From assembly GCF_014640635.1 (NCBI RefSeq), contig NZ_BMHI01000005.1:1-64000 (forward strand): DNA of 64,000 nt, written 5' to 3'. Under the pieces are notes generated by a model, which was given only the letters and a program-made list of their open reading frames with translations, did no database searches and was not told the origin of the DNA. Shown piece after piece: positions 30,060 to 40,089 of this stretch. The position numbers and the translations under genes were made by a program. The DNA is from Flexivirga endophytica (GTDB lineage: Bacteria; Actinomycetota; Actinomycetes; Actinomycetales; Dermatophilaceae). Each line of letters opens with the position of its first letter. Positions within the stretch are counted from its first letter, which is position 1.

Positions 30060-31189
30060 TTATTCACCTGCCTACGGCGCTACACCATTTCTCGCCATCA
30101 AACGGCTCGGCGGTGATGACAGTCATCGATGGGCTGGCCCGTGCTGGCGATGAGCGTCATGCGGTGCTGGTTGCCCGCGCGACCTCTGCCGATCGTTACG
30201 ACTCCGCCGATGTGATTGAGTACGCCGCCGGTCCATACCTGGATCGCCACGGTCGCACCAAGGATGCGCTGCTCTCGCGTGCCGGTGCCGGCAAGCCGGG
30301 GATCATCGCCTCGTATGGCGACGTTGCGCATGCCATCCCGGACGGTGACCACGTGCTGTTGGCGCACAATGCGCCCTTCTGCGGTGGACGATTTCTGCCC
30401 GGGATGGAATTGCTCTACGCGCACAATCTGATCGTTCCGCATCACAATTGGATCGCGGCACGGCGTGCGGTGGCCGGCTACTCGGGCATCATCGCGGTGA
30501 GCGACTGGCTGGCGAATGCCACCCAGCATGCACTCGGTCCCCGGTCCCGGACTCCGATACACGTGGTGCGCAACGGCGTCGACACCTCGACCTTCACGGT
30601 TCCGGACCGGCCGGAGCATGACCGGGTCAGAGTGCTCTTCTTCGGGCGAGTGGTGCCGGCGAAAGGCCCGGACCTCCTGTTGTCCGCACTGTCCCGGCTG
30701 GGTCGGGATGACATCGAGACGCACATCGTCGGCAGCAGCGGCTTCTCGCCATACGGGCCGCTGACCCGGTATGAACGAGCGCTGCGCCAGATTGTGCCGG
30801 CAGTCCCCGGACCGGTGACATTCCAGCCTTTCGTCGATCGCCGTGCGATCGTCCCCGTGCTGCAGGAAGCTGACATCATCGTTCTGCCGTCCCGTTGGCT
30901 AGAACCGCTCGGGCTCGTTGTGCTCGAGGCGATGGCCGTGGGCGCGACCGTCATCGTCGCCGAGACCGGAGGCATGCTCGAAGCAGGTGGCGACGCAGTC
31001 CTCAGCTTCAAGCGCGGGAGTCGCCGCGCGCTCGCAGACGTGCTGGATGCCGTGGTTGGTGACCGTGCACTCAGACAGCGCCTCGGCGCGGCAGCCCGGG
31101 CGCGCGCAGAGAGGTTCGACTGGGCATTACAAGCGAAGGCCCTCGATCGGGTGCTGGGAACGGTGCAGGCAACACCGGCGCCGGCATGA
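30056..31189 (+). CDS. Glycosyltransferase, GT4 family
   Basis: A 377-residue GT4 enzyme whose GTG start (30056) overlaps the preceding stop. VRVLFFGRVVPAKGPDLLLS opens the donor-binding domain, and SRWLEPLGLVVLEAMAVG has the E-x7-E motif. GIIAVSDWLANATQ and VVRNGVDTSTF are further family marks. It ends in an ATGA overlap with the acyltransferase. It is presumed to work on the polysaccharide repeat unit. Confidence 0.92.
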   Translation: MIIHLPTALHHFSPSNGSAVMTVIDGLARAGDERHAVLVARATSADRYDSADVIEYAAGPYLDRHGRTKDALLSRAGAGKPGIIASYGDVAHAIPDGDHVLLAHNAPFCGGRFLPGMELLYAHNLIVPHHNWIAARRAVAGYSGIIAVSDWLANATQHALGPRSRTPIHVVRNGVDTSTFTVPDRPEHDRVRVLFFGRVVPAKGPDLLLSALSRLGRDDIETHIVGSSGFSPYGPLTRYERALRQIVPAVPGPVTFQPFVDRRAIVPVLQEADIIVLPSRWLEPLGLVVLEAMAVGATVIVAETGGMLEAGGDAVLSFKRGSRRALADVLDAVVGDRALRQRLGAAARARAERFDWALQAKALDRVLGTVQATPAPA

Positions 31190-32292
31190 GCCCTGCCTCT
31201 GAGGGTGGACGCAATCCTTCGTGGTCGGCAGTGCGGTCCCGGGAAGGCCGTGACACAGAACGTGTGCGGCCCCTGCATTGGCCCGGACTCGACGGCTTGC
31301 GAGGTGTCGCTGCGGTCGCGGTCGTCCTCTTCCACGCCGGCTTCGGTCCAGCGGTCAACGGCTACGCGGGCGTCGATGTCTTCTTTGCGCTCAGTGGCTT
31401 CCTGATCACCTCGCTGTTGTTGCGCGAGCGAGCTCGTTCCGGGGCGATTGCGTTGGGACGCTTCTACATTCGGCGACTACTCCGCCTGTACCCCGCACTG
31501 CTCGCCACCTGCCTCTTCGTGGTTCTCGTAGCCGCAGCCACGCACAAGCTGGACCGGGAGGTCGGCCCGGCAGTGGCTGCGCTCCTGTATGTCGCCAACT
31601 GGTGGATCTACCTGGGCAAGCCCGCGCCGCTGTTGGACCACACCTGGACGCTTTCGATCGAGGAACATTTCTACGCGATCTGGCCTGTCGCGCTGACGTT
31701 GTTGCTCGGTCGCGAACGACGCCGTCGAGTGATCGGTTGGGTGGTCGCCGGGGTCGTGTGCTTGTTGATCGCACTGCCGTGGCCGAGCGGGATAGACAGC
31801 GTTCGAGAGTCTTACCTGCGCGGTGTCCCGATTGTTTGGGGAGCCCTGCTCGCGATGGTGCTGCAGCGCTGGCAGCTGCCGCGTCGTTTGGGCTCAGTGC
31901 TGCTCTGGGGCGGGTCGGCACTGCTGCTGGTTCTGCTGTTGACACCTACCCGACTCGGGACCGACTTCGTGACGGGTCCAGTGGGTGCGGCGGGGCTGCT
32001 GTCAGTGCTGCTCGTGGCGACAATCGTCAGCTCGCCCGGTGGGCGTGGCGGTGCATGGGGGAGCGCTCCATTGGGCTGGCTCGGCCGACGGTCGTACGGC
32101 CTGTACCTCTACCACTTCCCGCTCCTCAGTCTCTTCGCTCACCAGCTGAGTGTCGGCCCGTCGTGGTTACGTCGACTCATTGCTCTACCAATGGTGTTGC
32201 TGGTGACAGCAGTGTCTTACCGTGTGCTGGAGTCGCCGTTCCTCAAGCTGAAGGACAAGCGGTTCTCGAGCGCACGTCGGGAGGTCGCGTGA
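31186..32292 (+). CDS. Acyltransferase 3 family membrane protein (OafA/YrhL-like)
   Basis: A 368-residue polytopic acyltransferase with about ten membrane segments. Family motifs include LDGLRGVAAVAVVLFH with its conserved His, YAGVDVFFALSGFLIT, FYIRRLLRLYPAL with Arg residues, and HTWTLSIEEHFYAIWP. It probably adds O-acetyl or similar groups to polysaccharide sugars at the membrane. It overlaps the preceding glycosyltransferase by 4 bp. The 32293-32385 gap before the flippase shows nothing notable. Confidence 0.93.
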   Translation: MSPASEGGRNPSWSAVRSREGRDTERVRPLHWPGLDGLRGVAAVAVVLFHAGFGPAVNGYAGVDVFFALSGFLITSLLLRERARSGAIALGRFYIRRLLRLYPALLATCLFVVLVAAATHKLDREVGPAVAALLYVANWWIYLGKPAPLLDHTWTLSIEEHFYAIWPVALTLLLGRERRRRVIGWVVAGVVCLLIALPWPSGIDSVRESYLRGVPIVWGALLAMVLQRWQLPRRLGSVLLWGGSALLLVLLLTPTRLGTDFVTGPVGAAGLLSVLLVATIVSSPGGRGGAWGSAPLGWLGRRSYGLYLYHFPLLSLFAHQLSVGPSWLRRLIALPMVLLVTAVSYRVLESPFLKLKDKRFSSARREVA

Positions 32293-32385
32293 AACTGAGG
32301 TACGTCCGTGCGCTCACCCCCGATGATCATGTCTCCTTGAGCGCGTGCAGACGCAATCTCGACAGCCGTCCACGGGTGGGCGGCC

Positions 32386-33996
32386 GTGGTAAGAACGCGA
32401 GTGAGTGACACGTCGGGCCGCCGTGCGTCGGCCCCGGATGAGGAACCAGATGCCGGCCGCGAAACGCTCAGCCGCCGGGACCTGCAAGATCGCGCGATTC
32501 GCGGTGCCAGTTGGACCATGATCCACACGGTCACCGGTGTGCCGGTGGCCTTCTTCGTGAACTTGCTTCTGGCTCATGCCCTTGGCGTCGTCCACTACGG
32601 TCGACTCGCGTTCCTGATGACGCTCATGGATGTCGCGACCGGAATCGTCGCGCTCGGCGTCACGACGGGCACAATTCAATTCGGTGCAAAGGCGCACGCT
32701 GCCGGACGCCGCGACGAAGTGCGGCTGCTGTTGTCGAAGGCGCAGGGCTTTCGTCTTTTGGTAGCCGCGCCGTTGCTCACGGTCGTGGTGGTCCTCGTTG
32801 CACATGTGTCGACCCCGATGCTGCTTCTGGCGTTGGTATTCGGCGTGTGGATGCCCGGCTTCCTGGACGGCGCCACCACCTGCCTGGGCATCGAGAACAA
32901 GACGGCCTGGGGCGCCAAGATTGGCATGCTGGTAAATCTGATCATGCAGGCCGGGGTTGCCATAAGCGTGCTCATCACGCACCAGGCGGACGTCGTGTGG
33001 GTGACCCGGCTCATTCTCGGTGCTGTCGGGGTCGGACTTGCCCTTCTGGTCATCGACCCGGGCTACCGGTCCGCCGTACTTCGCCCGAGCATTCCGAAAG
33101 GAATGCCCGCAGGTTTCTGGCGCTTCGCGATACCAACGGCCCTCGCCGGTGTGGTTGCCACCCTGGTCCTCTCGCGCACCGAGGTCTTCTTCCTCGCATG
33201 GCTCGGCGATGCCGCTGCGGTCGGATACTTCGCGCTCGCCTTCGGTCTGGCGTCGCACATCTTCGCCCCCGCGCAGGCGCTCGTCGGGCCGCTCATGCCG
33301 GCCATCTCCGGGCTACGCGAGGTCGATGTCGACTCGGTGAAGGATGCCTTCTGGCGCACTATCCGCACGTCATCGCTGATGGTCGCAGCGCTCTGCGTGG
33401 TCGGTGTCCCGGCTTTCGCCCTGCTGATCCCGGTCCTTTATGGGGACGCCTTCAGCGTCTCCGCGCCGATGTTCGTCGCACTCAGCATCTCCGCGGGTCT
33501 GCTGATCGCGGCTGGACCGGTTTCCGCATTCGTCATGGGTCGTCTCGCGGCCAGGGCGATGCTGATGATCAATCTGGTGGCGCTTGCCATCGACGCAGGT
33601 TTGGCCGCGTCGCTCATCCCCGTCATCGGTGCGTGGGGCGCGGTGCTCGCGAATATGTCGGGCGCGGTCACGTTGCTGACTCTGTTGGTGCGAGCCGAAC
33701 TACGGGCGATGGCTATTTCCTGGCGTGACCTGCTGGGGGAGGTGCGATCACTGGTCGTTGCGCTCCCGATATGTGTGCTTGTGTGGTGGGCAGCAGGGCA
33801 CCTCGGGCTGCCAGCTGTGGTCGAAGCAGTCATTGCGGGACTGGTCGGCACTGCGGCGTGGGTCATCGTCGTCCGGCTCGTACACGGTGGGGTCACCGAA
33901 AGCGATGCACGGGCCCTCGAGCGTGTCGTGCCGCCGCGCGGCCGGGCGCTTGTCGCGCGGCTGCTGGCGTCGGTCGTGACCAAGAGGAAGACATGA
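32386..33996 (+). CDS. Polysaccharide flippase (Wzx/MVF superfamily)
   Basis: A 536-residue protein with about 14 hydrophobic segments and a short charged N-terminus. The order of helices, with IQFGAKAHAAGRRDEVRLLL between early segments and SRTEVFFLAWLGDAAAVGYF mid-protein, fits Wzx-type exporters. It would move lipid-linked repeat units across the membrane for the Wzy-like protein at 23012-24334. Starts at GTG 32386 or GTG 32401 are both possible, and neither has a convincing ribosome site. Confidence 0.88.
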   Translation: MVRTRVSDTSGRRASAPDEEPDAGRETLSRRDLQDRAIRGASWTMIHTVTGVPVAFFVNLLLAHALGVVHYGRLAFLMTLMDVATGIVALGVTTGTIQFGAKAHAAGRRDEVRLLLSKAQGFRLLVAAPLLTVVVVLVAHVSTPMLLLALVFGVWMPGFLDGATTCLGIENKTAWGAKIGMLVNLIMQAGVAISVLITHQADVVWVTRLILGAVGVGLALLVIDPGYRSAVLRPSIPKGMPAGFWRFAIPTALAGVVATLVLSRTEVFFLAWLGDAAAVGYFALAFGLASHIFAPAQALVGPLMPAISGLREVDVDSVKDAFWRTIRTSSLMVAALCVVGVPAFALLIPVLYGDAFSVSAPMFVALSISAGLLIAAGPVSAFVMGRLAARAMLMINLVALAIDAGLAASLIPVIGAWGAVLANMSGAVTLLTLLVRAELRAMAISWRDLLGEVRSLVVALPICVLVWWAAGHLGLPAVVEAVIAGLVGTAAWVIVVRLVHGGVTESDARALERVVPPRGRALVARLLASVVTKRKT

Positions 33997-34144
33997 TCGA
34001 TAGACGGTCATGCCTTCGCAAGACCCTGGACTCGGTGGCGTGGGGCCGTCGGTGGACTCTGTTGCAGATGGCAGTTCGACTCGCTGTCTGGCAGAAACCG
34101 CTGGGAGATCGGGTTCTGACGGTGAGATTTGCGATACTTCCGGC

Positions 34145-35143
34145 ATGACAACTGGTGCCGGGACTACTGCGGCTGTCGTCATCGCCACGTATAACCGCAG
34201 CGCCTACCTGCGCGAGTGTCTTCGGCACGTGGCTGTTCAGGATCTCCGGCCTGCTCAGATCGTCGTGGTTGATTCGTCCGAGGGGAACGAGACAGCTCGG
34301 GTCGTTGCGGAGGTCCCTGAAGTCACGTACCTGCGGAACCTCCGTGGTCGAGGCAGCACGGGTACGGCAAAGAAGATGGGCTTGGAAGCCACGAACGCAG
34401 AGGTGGTGGCGTTCCTCGACGACGACGCCTATCCCGAGCCGTCGTGGCTGCGCGAGCTGATGAGCCGCTACGTCGATGAAACTGTCGCTGCAGTTGGGGG
34501 CCGTGCTAGCAATGGCATCGACGGTGAGGAGGCTGTGGGAATCGACGCCATTGGCCGACTTCTTCCTGATGGGACGCTGACCGGCTATTTCGCCTCCGAC
34601 CCCGGCCGAGACATCGACGTCGACCACCTGCTCGGAGCAAACATGTCACTCCGCCGAAACGTGGTCGACGCGCTCGGTGGTCTACAGGACTACTACCCGG
34701 GAACGTGCCTTCGCGAGGAGACCGACATGCTCCTGCGTATGCGTTCCGCGGGCCATCGCGTCGTCTACACCCCCGACGCCTTGGTCCGGCATGTTGCAGG
34801 CACCTATGCCAAGGGACGGCGGTTTGACCTCCGGTACGACTTCTACGGCGCCCGTAACCATGTCGTCCTTCTTGAGCGCAGCCTGGGGTTTCGCGACCCC
34901 CACCTTCGCGCTTACCTCGGAGGGGTGCCTCGCGGGGTCGCGCAACTGGTCGGAGCAGCAGTGGCGGCGGCCGCGGGCCGGGGCTCAGGGACCCGCGGGC
35001 GGACTCGTGCGGCGGTCGGGAGGTTGGCGCGGGCCGGTGTCCTCGCCAGTGGGACTGTGGTTGGCATCGGTGTGGCTGCCCGGCTTCGGCTGCTCGACTC
35101 AGGTGACGGTCGTCGGCGCCGTGAGAGGAAATCGGCGCAGTGA
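34145..35143 (+). CDS. Glycosyltransferase, GT2 family
   Basis: A 332-residue GT2 enzyme starting at ATG 34145. TAAVVIATYNRSAYLRECL is the nucleotide-binding start, VAFLDDDAYPEPSWL has the D-x-D metal motif, and LREETDMLLRM is the catalytic ED segment. The frame is open upstream to 34010, but that part lacks GT2 similarity. The C-terminus is basic. A 17-bp sequence (35121-35137) is repeated at 35140-35156, spanning the stop region. Its neighbours lie on alternating strands. Confidence 0.9.
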   Translation: MTTGAGTTAAVVIATYNRSAYLRECLRHVAVQDLRPAQIVVVDSSEGNETARVVAEVPEVTYLRNLRGRGSTGTAKKMGLEATNAEVVAFLDDDAYPEPSWLRELMSRYVDETVAAVGGRASNGIDGEEAVGIDAIGRLLPDGTLTGYFASDPGRDIDVDHLLGANMSLRRNVVDALGGLQDYYPGTCLREETDMLLRMRSAGHRVVYTPDALVRHVAGTYAKGRRFDLRYDFYGARNHVVLLERSLGFRDPHLRAYLGGVPRGVAQLVGAAVAAAAGRGSGTRGRTRAAVGRLARAGVLASGTVVGIGVAARLRLLDSGDGRRRRERKSAQ

Positions 35144-35174
35144 GAGGAAATCGGCGATCTGAACTCTCAGTACT

Positions 35175-35852
35175 TCAGGTCGCAGCAGGTCTCGCGACCA
35201 CCGCAAACTGGAGCCATTGGTATTCGCCGAAGAGTGGTGCGAGTCGGCGGACTTTACTCCAGCGACCTGTGTACCACTGGTTGTTGATGCCCTGTACCCG
35301 CTCGACCCGGTAACCGGAGCCTTCGAACATCTCGACCATCGTTGCCTTTGTGAAGAAGCGCAGATGCGTGTGGTCGAGAGTTCCCGCGTCTGTGTAGTCC
35401 CAGCGACGCCGCGCCAAAACACGAGCGATGACCGGCAGGTAGAGGATGCTCGGCAGGCTCGCGACGATGACACCCTTCGGCGCCAGGTGCGCCTTCGCCG
35501 CCGCAAGGGCTGACCATGGGTCGACCATGTGCTCCAGCACGTCGTTGAAGACGATGCAGTCGAACCGCTCGTCCGACGGCAGTGCGTCCGGGAAGAATCC
35601 CGAGACAACGTCGTCGAAGCCGGCCTCTCTAGCCTGGTCCGCCGCCGCGTCCATCGGCTCGACACCGACGAGGCGCAGCTCCGTGCCGAAGCGTCGACGC
35701 AGCAGCCCCCCGAAACCACCGCCACCACAGCCCACATCGAGTACGGAGGTCACGCCATCGGGGACAAACGGCACAATTTCGGCTCGGTCTCCCACGTCGT
35801 AGAGAGACTGCCGCGGACCGGGCGGCGGGGGTGTGGTGGCAGGAAGCTGCAT
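35175..35852 (-). CDS. Class I SAM-dependent methyltransferase
   Basis: A 225-residue methyltransferase. Motif I is VLDVGCGGGGFGGLL, the acidic residue ending beta-2 lies in LVGVEPMD, and FDCIVFNDVLEHMVDPW is the motif typical of the Methyltransf_11/23 group. Lying among glycosyltransferases, it may methylate a sugar of the polysaccharide, though that is inference. It converges with the GT2 gene at 34145-35143, 31 bp apart. Confidence 0.9.
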   Translation of the reverse strand: MQLPATTPPPPGPRQSLYDVGDRAEIVPFVPDGVTSVLDVGCGGGGFGGLLRRRFGTELRLVGVEPMDAAADQAREAGFDDVVSGFFPDALPSDERFDCIVFNDVLEHMVDPWSALAAAKAHLAPKGVIVASLPSILYLPVIARVLARRRWDYTDAGTLDHTHLRFFTKATMVEMFEGSGYRVERVQGINNQWYTGRWSKVRRLAPLFGEYQWLQFAVVARPAAT

Positions 35853-35933
35853 TTGGCGATCGTAGCCAAGCGGGCCGGCCCGTGGCTCCCAGTTGCCAGG
35901 CGCAGCGGCTGAGGTGCCACTAGCATTCGCCCC

Positions 35934-36851
35934 ATGGTGTTGGTGTCAGTAGTGGTCCCGGTATATAACCCGGGCGGCTTCCTGAACCGCGCCATCGACT
36001 CCGTGCTCGCACAGACGATGGACGACCTCGAATGTGTGGTTGTCGACGACGGCTCGAGCGACGACCTGGCGTGGGTTGCTGAGCACGCCGACCGTCGCCT
36101 GCGCTATCTGCGCCAGGAAAACCATGGTGTCTCTATCGCCCGCAACGTCGGGGTCCTGAACGCGCGAGGGCGGATCATTGCGTTCCTCGATCAGGACGAC
36201 GAATGGCTACCGGCCAAGCTGGATCGCCAGCTCCAGCGACTTGAGAGCGTCCGGAACGCGTCCTTCTGCTACACCGGCTTCGACTGGGTGCGCGGTGAGC
36301 ATGCCGAGCACGCAGACCCGCAGCAGGTGACGTACCGCGGCCTGCTGACCGATCAACACGTCTGCCTCAGCAGCGTGATCATGAAGCGGTCTGCGTACCT
36401 CTCTGTCGGTGGTCACGACCCGCTCCTACGGATCATGCAGGATTACGACCTCTTCCTCCGCCTGTGTCGTCTCGGTGAACCCGTTGGCGTCGAGGACTCG
36501 CTGGTCCGCTACCACCTGCACGATGCCAACGTGTCAGCCGACTATCGGGCTGCGGCGAAGGAGCGCTTTCGGCTCATCCAGGCACACCGAGACGCCGCCG
36601 AGCGCGACGCTGACCAGTCCACCGTCGCCGCGTGTGATGCGGGACTCCGGCGCACCCGGGAGTTGTACGGGTCGCAAGCCCTGGATGCCGCCCGAGCCGC
36701 TCACCACCAGTCCGATCTGCGGGAGACAGTTGCGCACTTGTATGCCGCGTGCCGCCTCACTCGAGGCGCGATCATCGCGTCGCTGCGTCCGGCGATCGGC
36801 TCTCGACTCAAGAGATTCGGGCGCCAGGATCACTTCCGGGCTGAGCGGTAG
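35934..36851 (+). CDS. Glycosyltransferase, GT2 family
   Basis: A 305-residue GT2 enzyme. SVVVPVYNPGGFLNRAIDSV and VVVDDGSSDD begin the fold, IAFLDQDDEWLP is the metal motif, and LLRIMQDYDLFLRL the acceptor-side segment. The last ~80 residues are helical and basic. The 3' end overlaps the convergent GT4 gene (36830-37882) by 22 bp, a sign of tight packing between modules. Confidence 0.9.
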   Translation: MVLVSVVVPVYNPGGFLNRAIDSVLAQTMDDLECVVVDDGSSDDLAWVAEHADRRLRYLRQENHGVSIARNVGVLNARGRIIAFLDQDDEWLPAKLDRQLQRLESVRNASFCYTGFDWVRGEHAEHADPQQVTYRGLLTDQHVCLSSVIMKRSAYLSVGGHDPLLRIMQDYDLFLRLCRLGEPVGVEDSLVRYHLHDANVSADYRAAAKERFRLIQAHRDAAERDADQSTVAACDAGLRRTRELYGSQALDAARAAHHQSDLRETVAHLYAACRLTRGAIIASLRPAIGSRLKRFGRQDHFRAER

Positions 36852-37882
36852 AGGTGGTCGTAGGCGTCGATGACGTGCTCCATCGAGAACTCGTGACTGC
36901 GGGTGAATGCACGACGCTGTAGGTCCGCACGGTGCTCACTGTCGGCGAGGACCCGGACCAGCGCATCGCCGAGGTCGTCAAGGTCGGCGAGGACGCCGGC
37001 GTCACCGTTGTCGAGCACGTAACGTGCACCGACGTTCGGAGTCGCGACGACCGGTGTGCCGGACGCCATCGCCTCGGCATACGGGATGCCGAATCCTTCG
37101 TAATCGGAGGGCAGGCAGAAGACCCAGGCCGCCGAATACGCCTGTGCCAACTCGAGATCCGTGAGTCGGCCCAGGACTCGAACGCCCTCGGGCAGGTCTG
37201 CTGGAGCGTCCTGGGCAACCATGAGCAGCTCGGCGTCCGGCACACGGGGTCGGACCCGGTCGGTGAAGATCCGCGCCAATTTCGACCCGCGCTTACGGTT
37301 GTGCCACGTGCCGACGAAGAGCACCGTCGGATGATCGGTCTTGGGAGCAGCGTCGGGGTTGAACCGTTGCGTGTCGACGCCGTTCGGTATGACGTCACGG
37401 ACCCATGGCGTCCAGCGGCGCGTGCCGGGGGAGACCAGGACCGTGCGGTCCGCGACCAGCGTCGCGAGAACCTCGCTCAGCCCGAGCGCGGTCATGCGCA
37501 GCTTCTCCTTGGCGCCCGGGATGTGCAGTGCTTCTTCGAAACAGCTGCCGTGCATGGTGCGCACATGGAGTGGACAGCGACGGCGCCACAGCCAGTAGTC
37601 GTCGCCGTGGGCGTGCAAGACGTCGAATCCACTGAAATCCAACGACTTCAGAGATCGCGCGAAGCGGAAGGTCCGAAAGGGACCGCTCAGCTCGACGTGG
37701 TGGTGTGCGTAGCGCGCTCCCTCGACCGGTGGGCAATTGCTGAACATCGTCACGCGATGTCCGCGGTCCGTCAGGGCATTCGCCAGAGCATGTGCCTGGT
37801 AGCCGACGCCGATCTTGCTACCGCTCGGCAGGTAGTTGGACACCATCGCGATCCGCAGCGGATCGACGGTGGATTCAGTCAT
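36830..37882 (-). CDS. Glycosyltransferase, GT4 family
   Basis: A 350-residue GT4 enzyme. [20 protein letters not shown] opens the acceptor domain, [13 protein letters not shown] the donor domain, and [19 protein letters not shown] carries the E-x7-E motif. Its start overlaps the end of the epimerase-family gene by 8 bp, so the two form a minus-strand pair. Confidence 0.91.
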   Translation of the reverse strand: MTESTVDPLRIAMVSNYLPSGSKIGVGYQAHALANALTDRGHRVTMFSNCPPVEGARYAHHHVELSGPFRTFRFARSLKSLDFSGFDVLHAHGDDYWLWRRRCPLHVRTMHGSCFEEALHIPGAKEKLRMTALGLSEVLATLVADRTVLVSPGTRRWTPWVRDVIPNGVDTQRFNPDAAPKTDHPTVLFVGTWHNRKRGSKLARIFTDRVRPRVPDAELLMVAQDAPADLPEGVRVLGRLTDLELAQAYSAAWVFCLPSDYEGFGIPYAEAMASGTPVVATPNVGARYVLDNGDAGVLADLDDLGDALVRVLADSEHRADLQRRAFTRSHEFSMEHVIDAYDHLYRSARK

Positions 37883-38819
37883 CGATGTCTGCCCGGAAGT
37901 GCTCGATGGTGCGGCGCAGACCCTCTTCCAGCGGTGTGACCGGCTCCCAGCCGAGCGCTTCCTTCGCGAGTGTGATGTCCGGGCGGCGCCGGGTCGGGTC
38001 GTCCTGGGGGAGCGGCCGGTGCTCGATCGGTGACGTGCTGCCGGTCAGTTTCACGACGAGTTCGGCGAGCTCGAGCATGGTGAACTCGCCGGTGTTGCCC
38101 AGGTTGACCGGGCCGGTGAACGACGGGTCGGAGTCGATCAGCGTCAGCAGGCCGTCGATCATGTCGTCGACGTAGCAGAAGGAGCGCGTCTGCAGGCCGT
38201 CGCCGTAGATCGTGATCGGCTCCCCGCGCAGGGCCAGCATGATGAAGTTGGAGACGACCCGCCCGTCGTCCGGGCGCATGCGCGGGCCGTACGTGTTGAA
38301 GAGGCGAGCGACCTTGATCGGCAGGTTGTGCTGGCGGCGGTAGTCGAAGAAGAGGGTCTCCGCGCAGCGCTTGCCCTCGTCGTAGCACGAGCGGATCCCG
38401 ACCGGGTTGACGTTCCCCCAATAGTCCTCGGTCTGTGGGTGGACGTCCGGGTCGCCATACACCTCGGACGTTGAGGTGAGCAGGATCTTAGCGCCGGTGC
38501 GCTTGGCCAGGCCGAGCATGTTGATCGACCCGTGCACGCTCGTCTTGGTGGTCTGCACCGGATCACGTTGGTAATAAACCGGGCTCGCGGGGCACGCGAG
38601 GTGGAAGATCTCGTCCACCTCGACATACAAGGGGAATGTCACGTCGTGTCGAATCAGCTCGAACGCCGGGTTGGCGAGCAGGTGATGCACATTGGAGCGC
38701 ATCCCGGAATAGAAGTTGTCGGCGACCAGAACCTCGTCGCCACGGTCGAGCAGGCGCTCCACCAGATGGGATCCGATGAATCCGGCGCCGCCGGTGACCA
38801 GCACTCGTCGATCGGTCAC
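37875..38819 (-). CDS. UDP-glucuronate decarboxylase (UDP-xylose synthase), extended SDR family
   Basis: A 314-residue SDR enzyme. [15 protein letters not shown] binds [39 protein letters not shown] and [14 protein letters not shown], with the catalytic Tyr and Lys in YDEGK, match UXS enzymes closely. [20 protein letters not shown] is also typical. It converts UDP-glucuronate to UDP-xylose via a 4-keto intermediate, predicting xylose or a derivative in the polysaccharide. No UDP-glucose dehydrogenase is in this window. The start is GTG 38819. Confidence 0.92.
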   Translation of the reverse strand: MTDRRVLVTGGAGFIGSHLVERLLDRGDEVLVADNFYSGMRSNVHHLLANPAFELIRHDVTFPLYVEVDEIFHLACPASPVYYQRDPVQTTKTSVHGSINMLGLAKRTGAKILLTSTSEVYGDPDVHPQTEDYWGNVNPVGIRSCYDEGKRCAETLFFDYRRQHNLPIKVARLFNTYGPRMRPDDGRVVSNFIMLALRGEPITIYGDGLQTRSFCYVDDMIDGLLTLIDSDPSFTGPVNLGNTGEFTMLELAELVVKLTGSTSPIEHRPLPQDDPTRRRPDITLAKEALGWEPVTPLEEGLRRTIEHFRADIDD

Positions 38820-38988
38820 GACACGCTCACCCTTCGTCGAACAATCAAGTTGCCGTTGCAGCCCGCTTCATCGAACCACGGCCCGCAACATATCGCTGAA
38901 ACACCATGAAACACGTTGCTGCCTGTCAGACTCCGCAGAAGAAGTCCTTGTGGGACGGGTCAGGCGTGAGCAAGGGGAGCAAGCCCGA

Positions 38989-40089
38989 ATGACGAAGCGG
39001 ATCTGGTTGGCTCCCAGTGCATTCTTCCCCGCACGCGGCGGGGTGGAGGAGTTGACCCTGCAACTTGCGCGTGAATACCAACGGCGCGGGCACGAGGTGT
39101 CGGTCATCGTGCACCGCCACCCCGAGGGCCTGCCCGAGCACGACGAGGTCGAGGGAGTGCGGGTCGCGCGCGTTCCGTTCGACCTGCCGGGGCGCCGACC
39201 CGCACTGATCGCCGGCTACCCGATCTCGATGGGACGGCAGCTGGGCGTGCTGCGCCGACTCGGGCCGGCCCCCGACGTCATTCATGTGCAGTGCGCCGCC
39301 AACCAGGTCGCGACGCTCACGACATACGCCACGCTGCGCCGGGTTCCGCTGGTCATTACCACCCAGGGCGAAGTCACGATGGACGCTGCGCAGGTCTACC
39401 AACGCAGCTCGCAGATGCGTGCGGTGCTGCGTGCGGGTGCACGACGCGCTGACGCGCTGACCGCGTGCTCGCGCCATGCCGGCGACGATGCCGCGACAGT
39501 GGCGCCGCGCTTCTCCGGTTGCGAAGTCGTCCCCAACGGGGTCGACGTGAGCCAATGGACAGTGACCGCTCTACCGGGGTCCCCGGTGTATGCCGCATGG
39601 GGTCGTCACGTGCCGCAGAAGGGACTTGACCTGCTCATCAGCGCGTTCGCGCTGGTGCGCAAGACCGTGCCGGACGCGGTCCTGCGGATCGGCGGTGATG
39701 GACCGGAGTCACCACACCTTCGCGAAATCGCCGGTCCAGGAGTGGAATTCACCGGTGCGTTGGATCGGAAAGGCGTGCAACGGTTGCTCGAAGGATGCCG
39801 GGTCGCTGTCGTGCCGAGTCGTCTCGAGCCGTTCGGGATCGTGGCACTCGAAGCGATGGCTGCGGGCCGCTCGGTCGTGTGGAGCACCAACGGCGGGCTC
39901 GCCGACGCGACCGGTGGCATCGGCTGGGGCGTCGACCCGACCGACGTCGAAGCGCTCGCCGGCGCGATGATCGAAGCGAACGCTCGGCCGGTCGCCCCGG
40001 ACCAGGTGCGTGCGCACGCCGAGACGATGTCCTGGCGGGCGATCGCTGAGCGATACCTCGCCATCTACGACCGGGTCGGTCGTGGTTGA
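38989..40089 (+). CDS. Glycosyltransferase, GT4 family
   Basis: A 366-residue GT4 enzyme. ATG 38989 has an excellent AAGGGGAG site 9 nt upstream. FFPARGGVEELTLQLAREY is the Gly-rich acceptor loop, AWGRHVPQKGLDLLISAF the donor-domain start, and SRLEPFGIVALEAMAAGRS the E-x7-E motif. It is divergent from the UDP-xylose synthase gene and followed by another GT4 with an 8-bp overlap. Confidence 0.92.
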   Translation: MTKRIWLAPSAFFPARGGVEELTLQLAREYQRRGHEVSVIVHRHPEGLPEHDEVEGVRVARVPFDLPGRRPALIAGYPISMGRQLGVLRRLGPAPDVIHVQCAANQVATLTTYATLRRVPLVITTQGEVTMDAAQVYQRSSQMRAVLRAGARRADALTACSRHAGDDAATVAPRFSGCEVVPNGVDVSQWTVTALPGSPVYAAWGRHVPQKGLDLLISAFALVRKTVPDAVLRIGGDGPESPHLREIAGPGVEFTGALDRKGVQRLLEGCRVAVVPSRLEPFGIVALEAMAAGRSVVWSTNGGLADATGGIGWGVDPTDVEALAGAMIEANARPVAPDQVRAHAETMSWRAIAERYLAIYDRVGRG

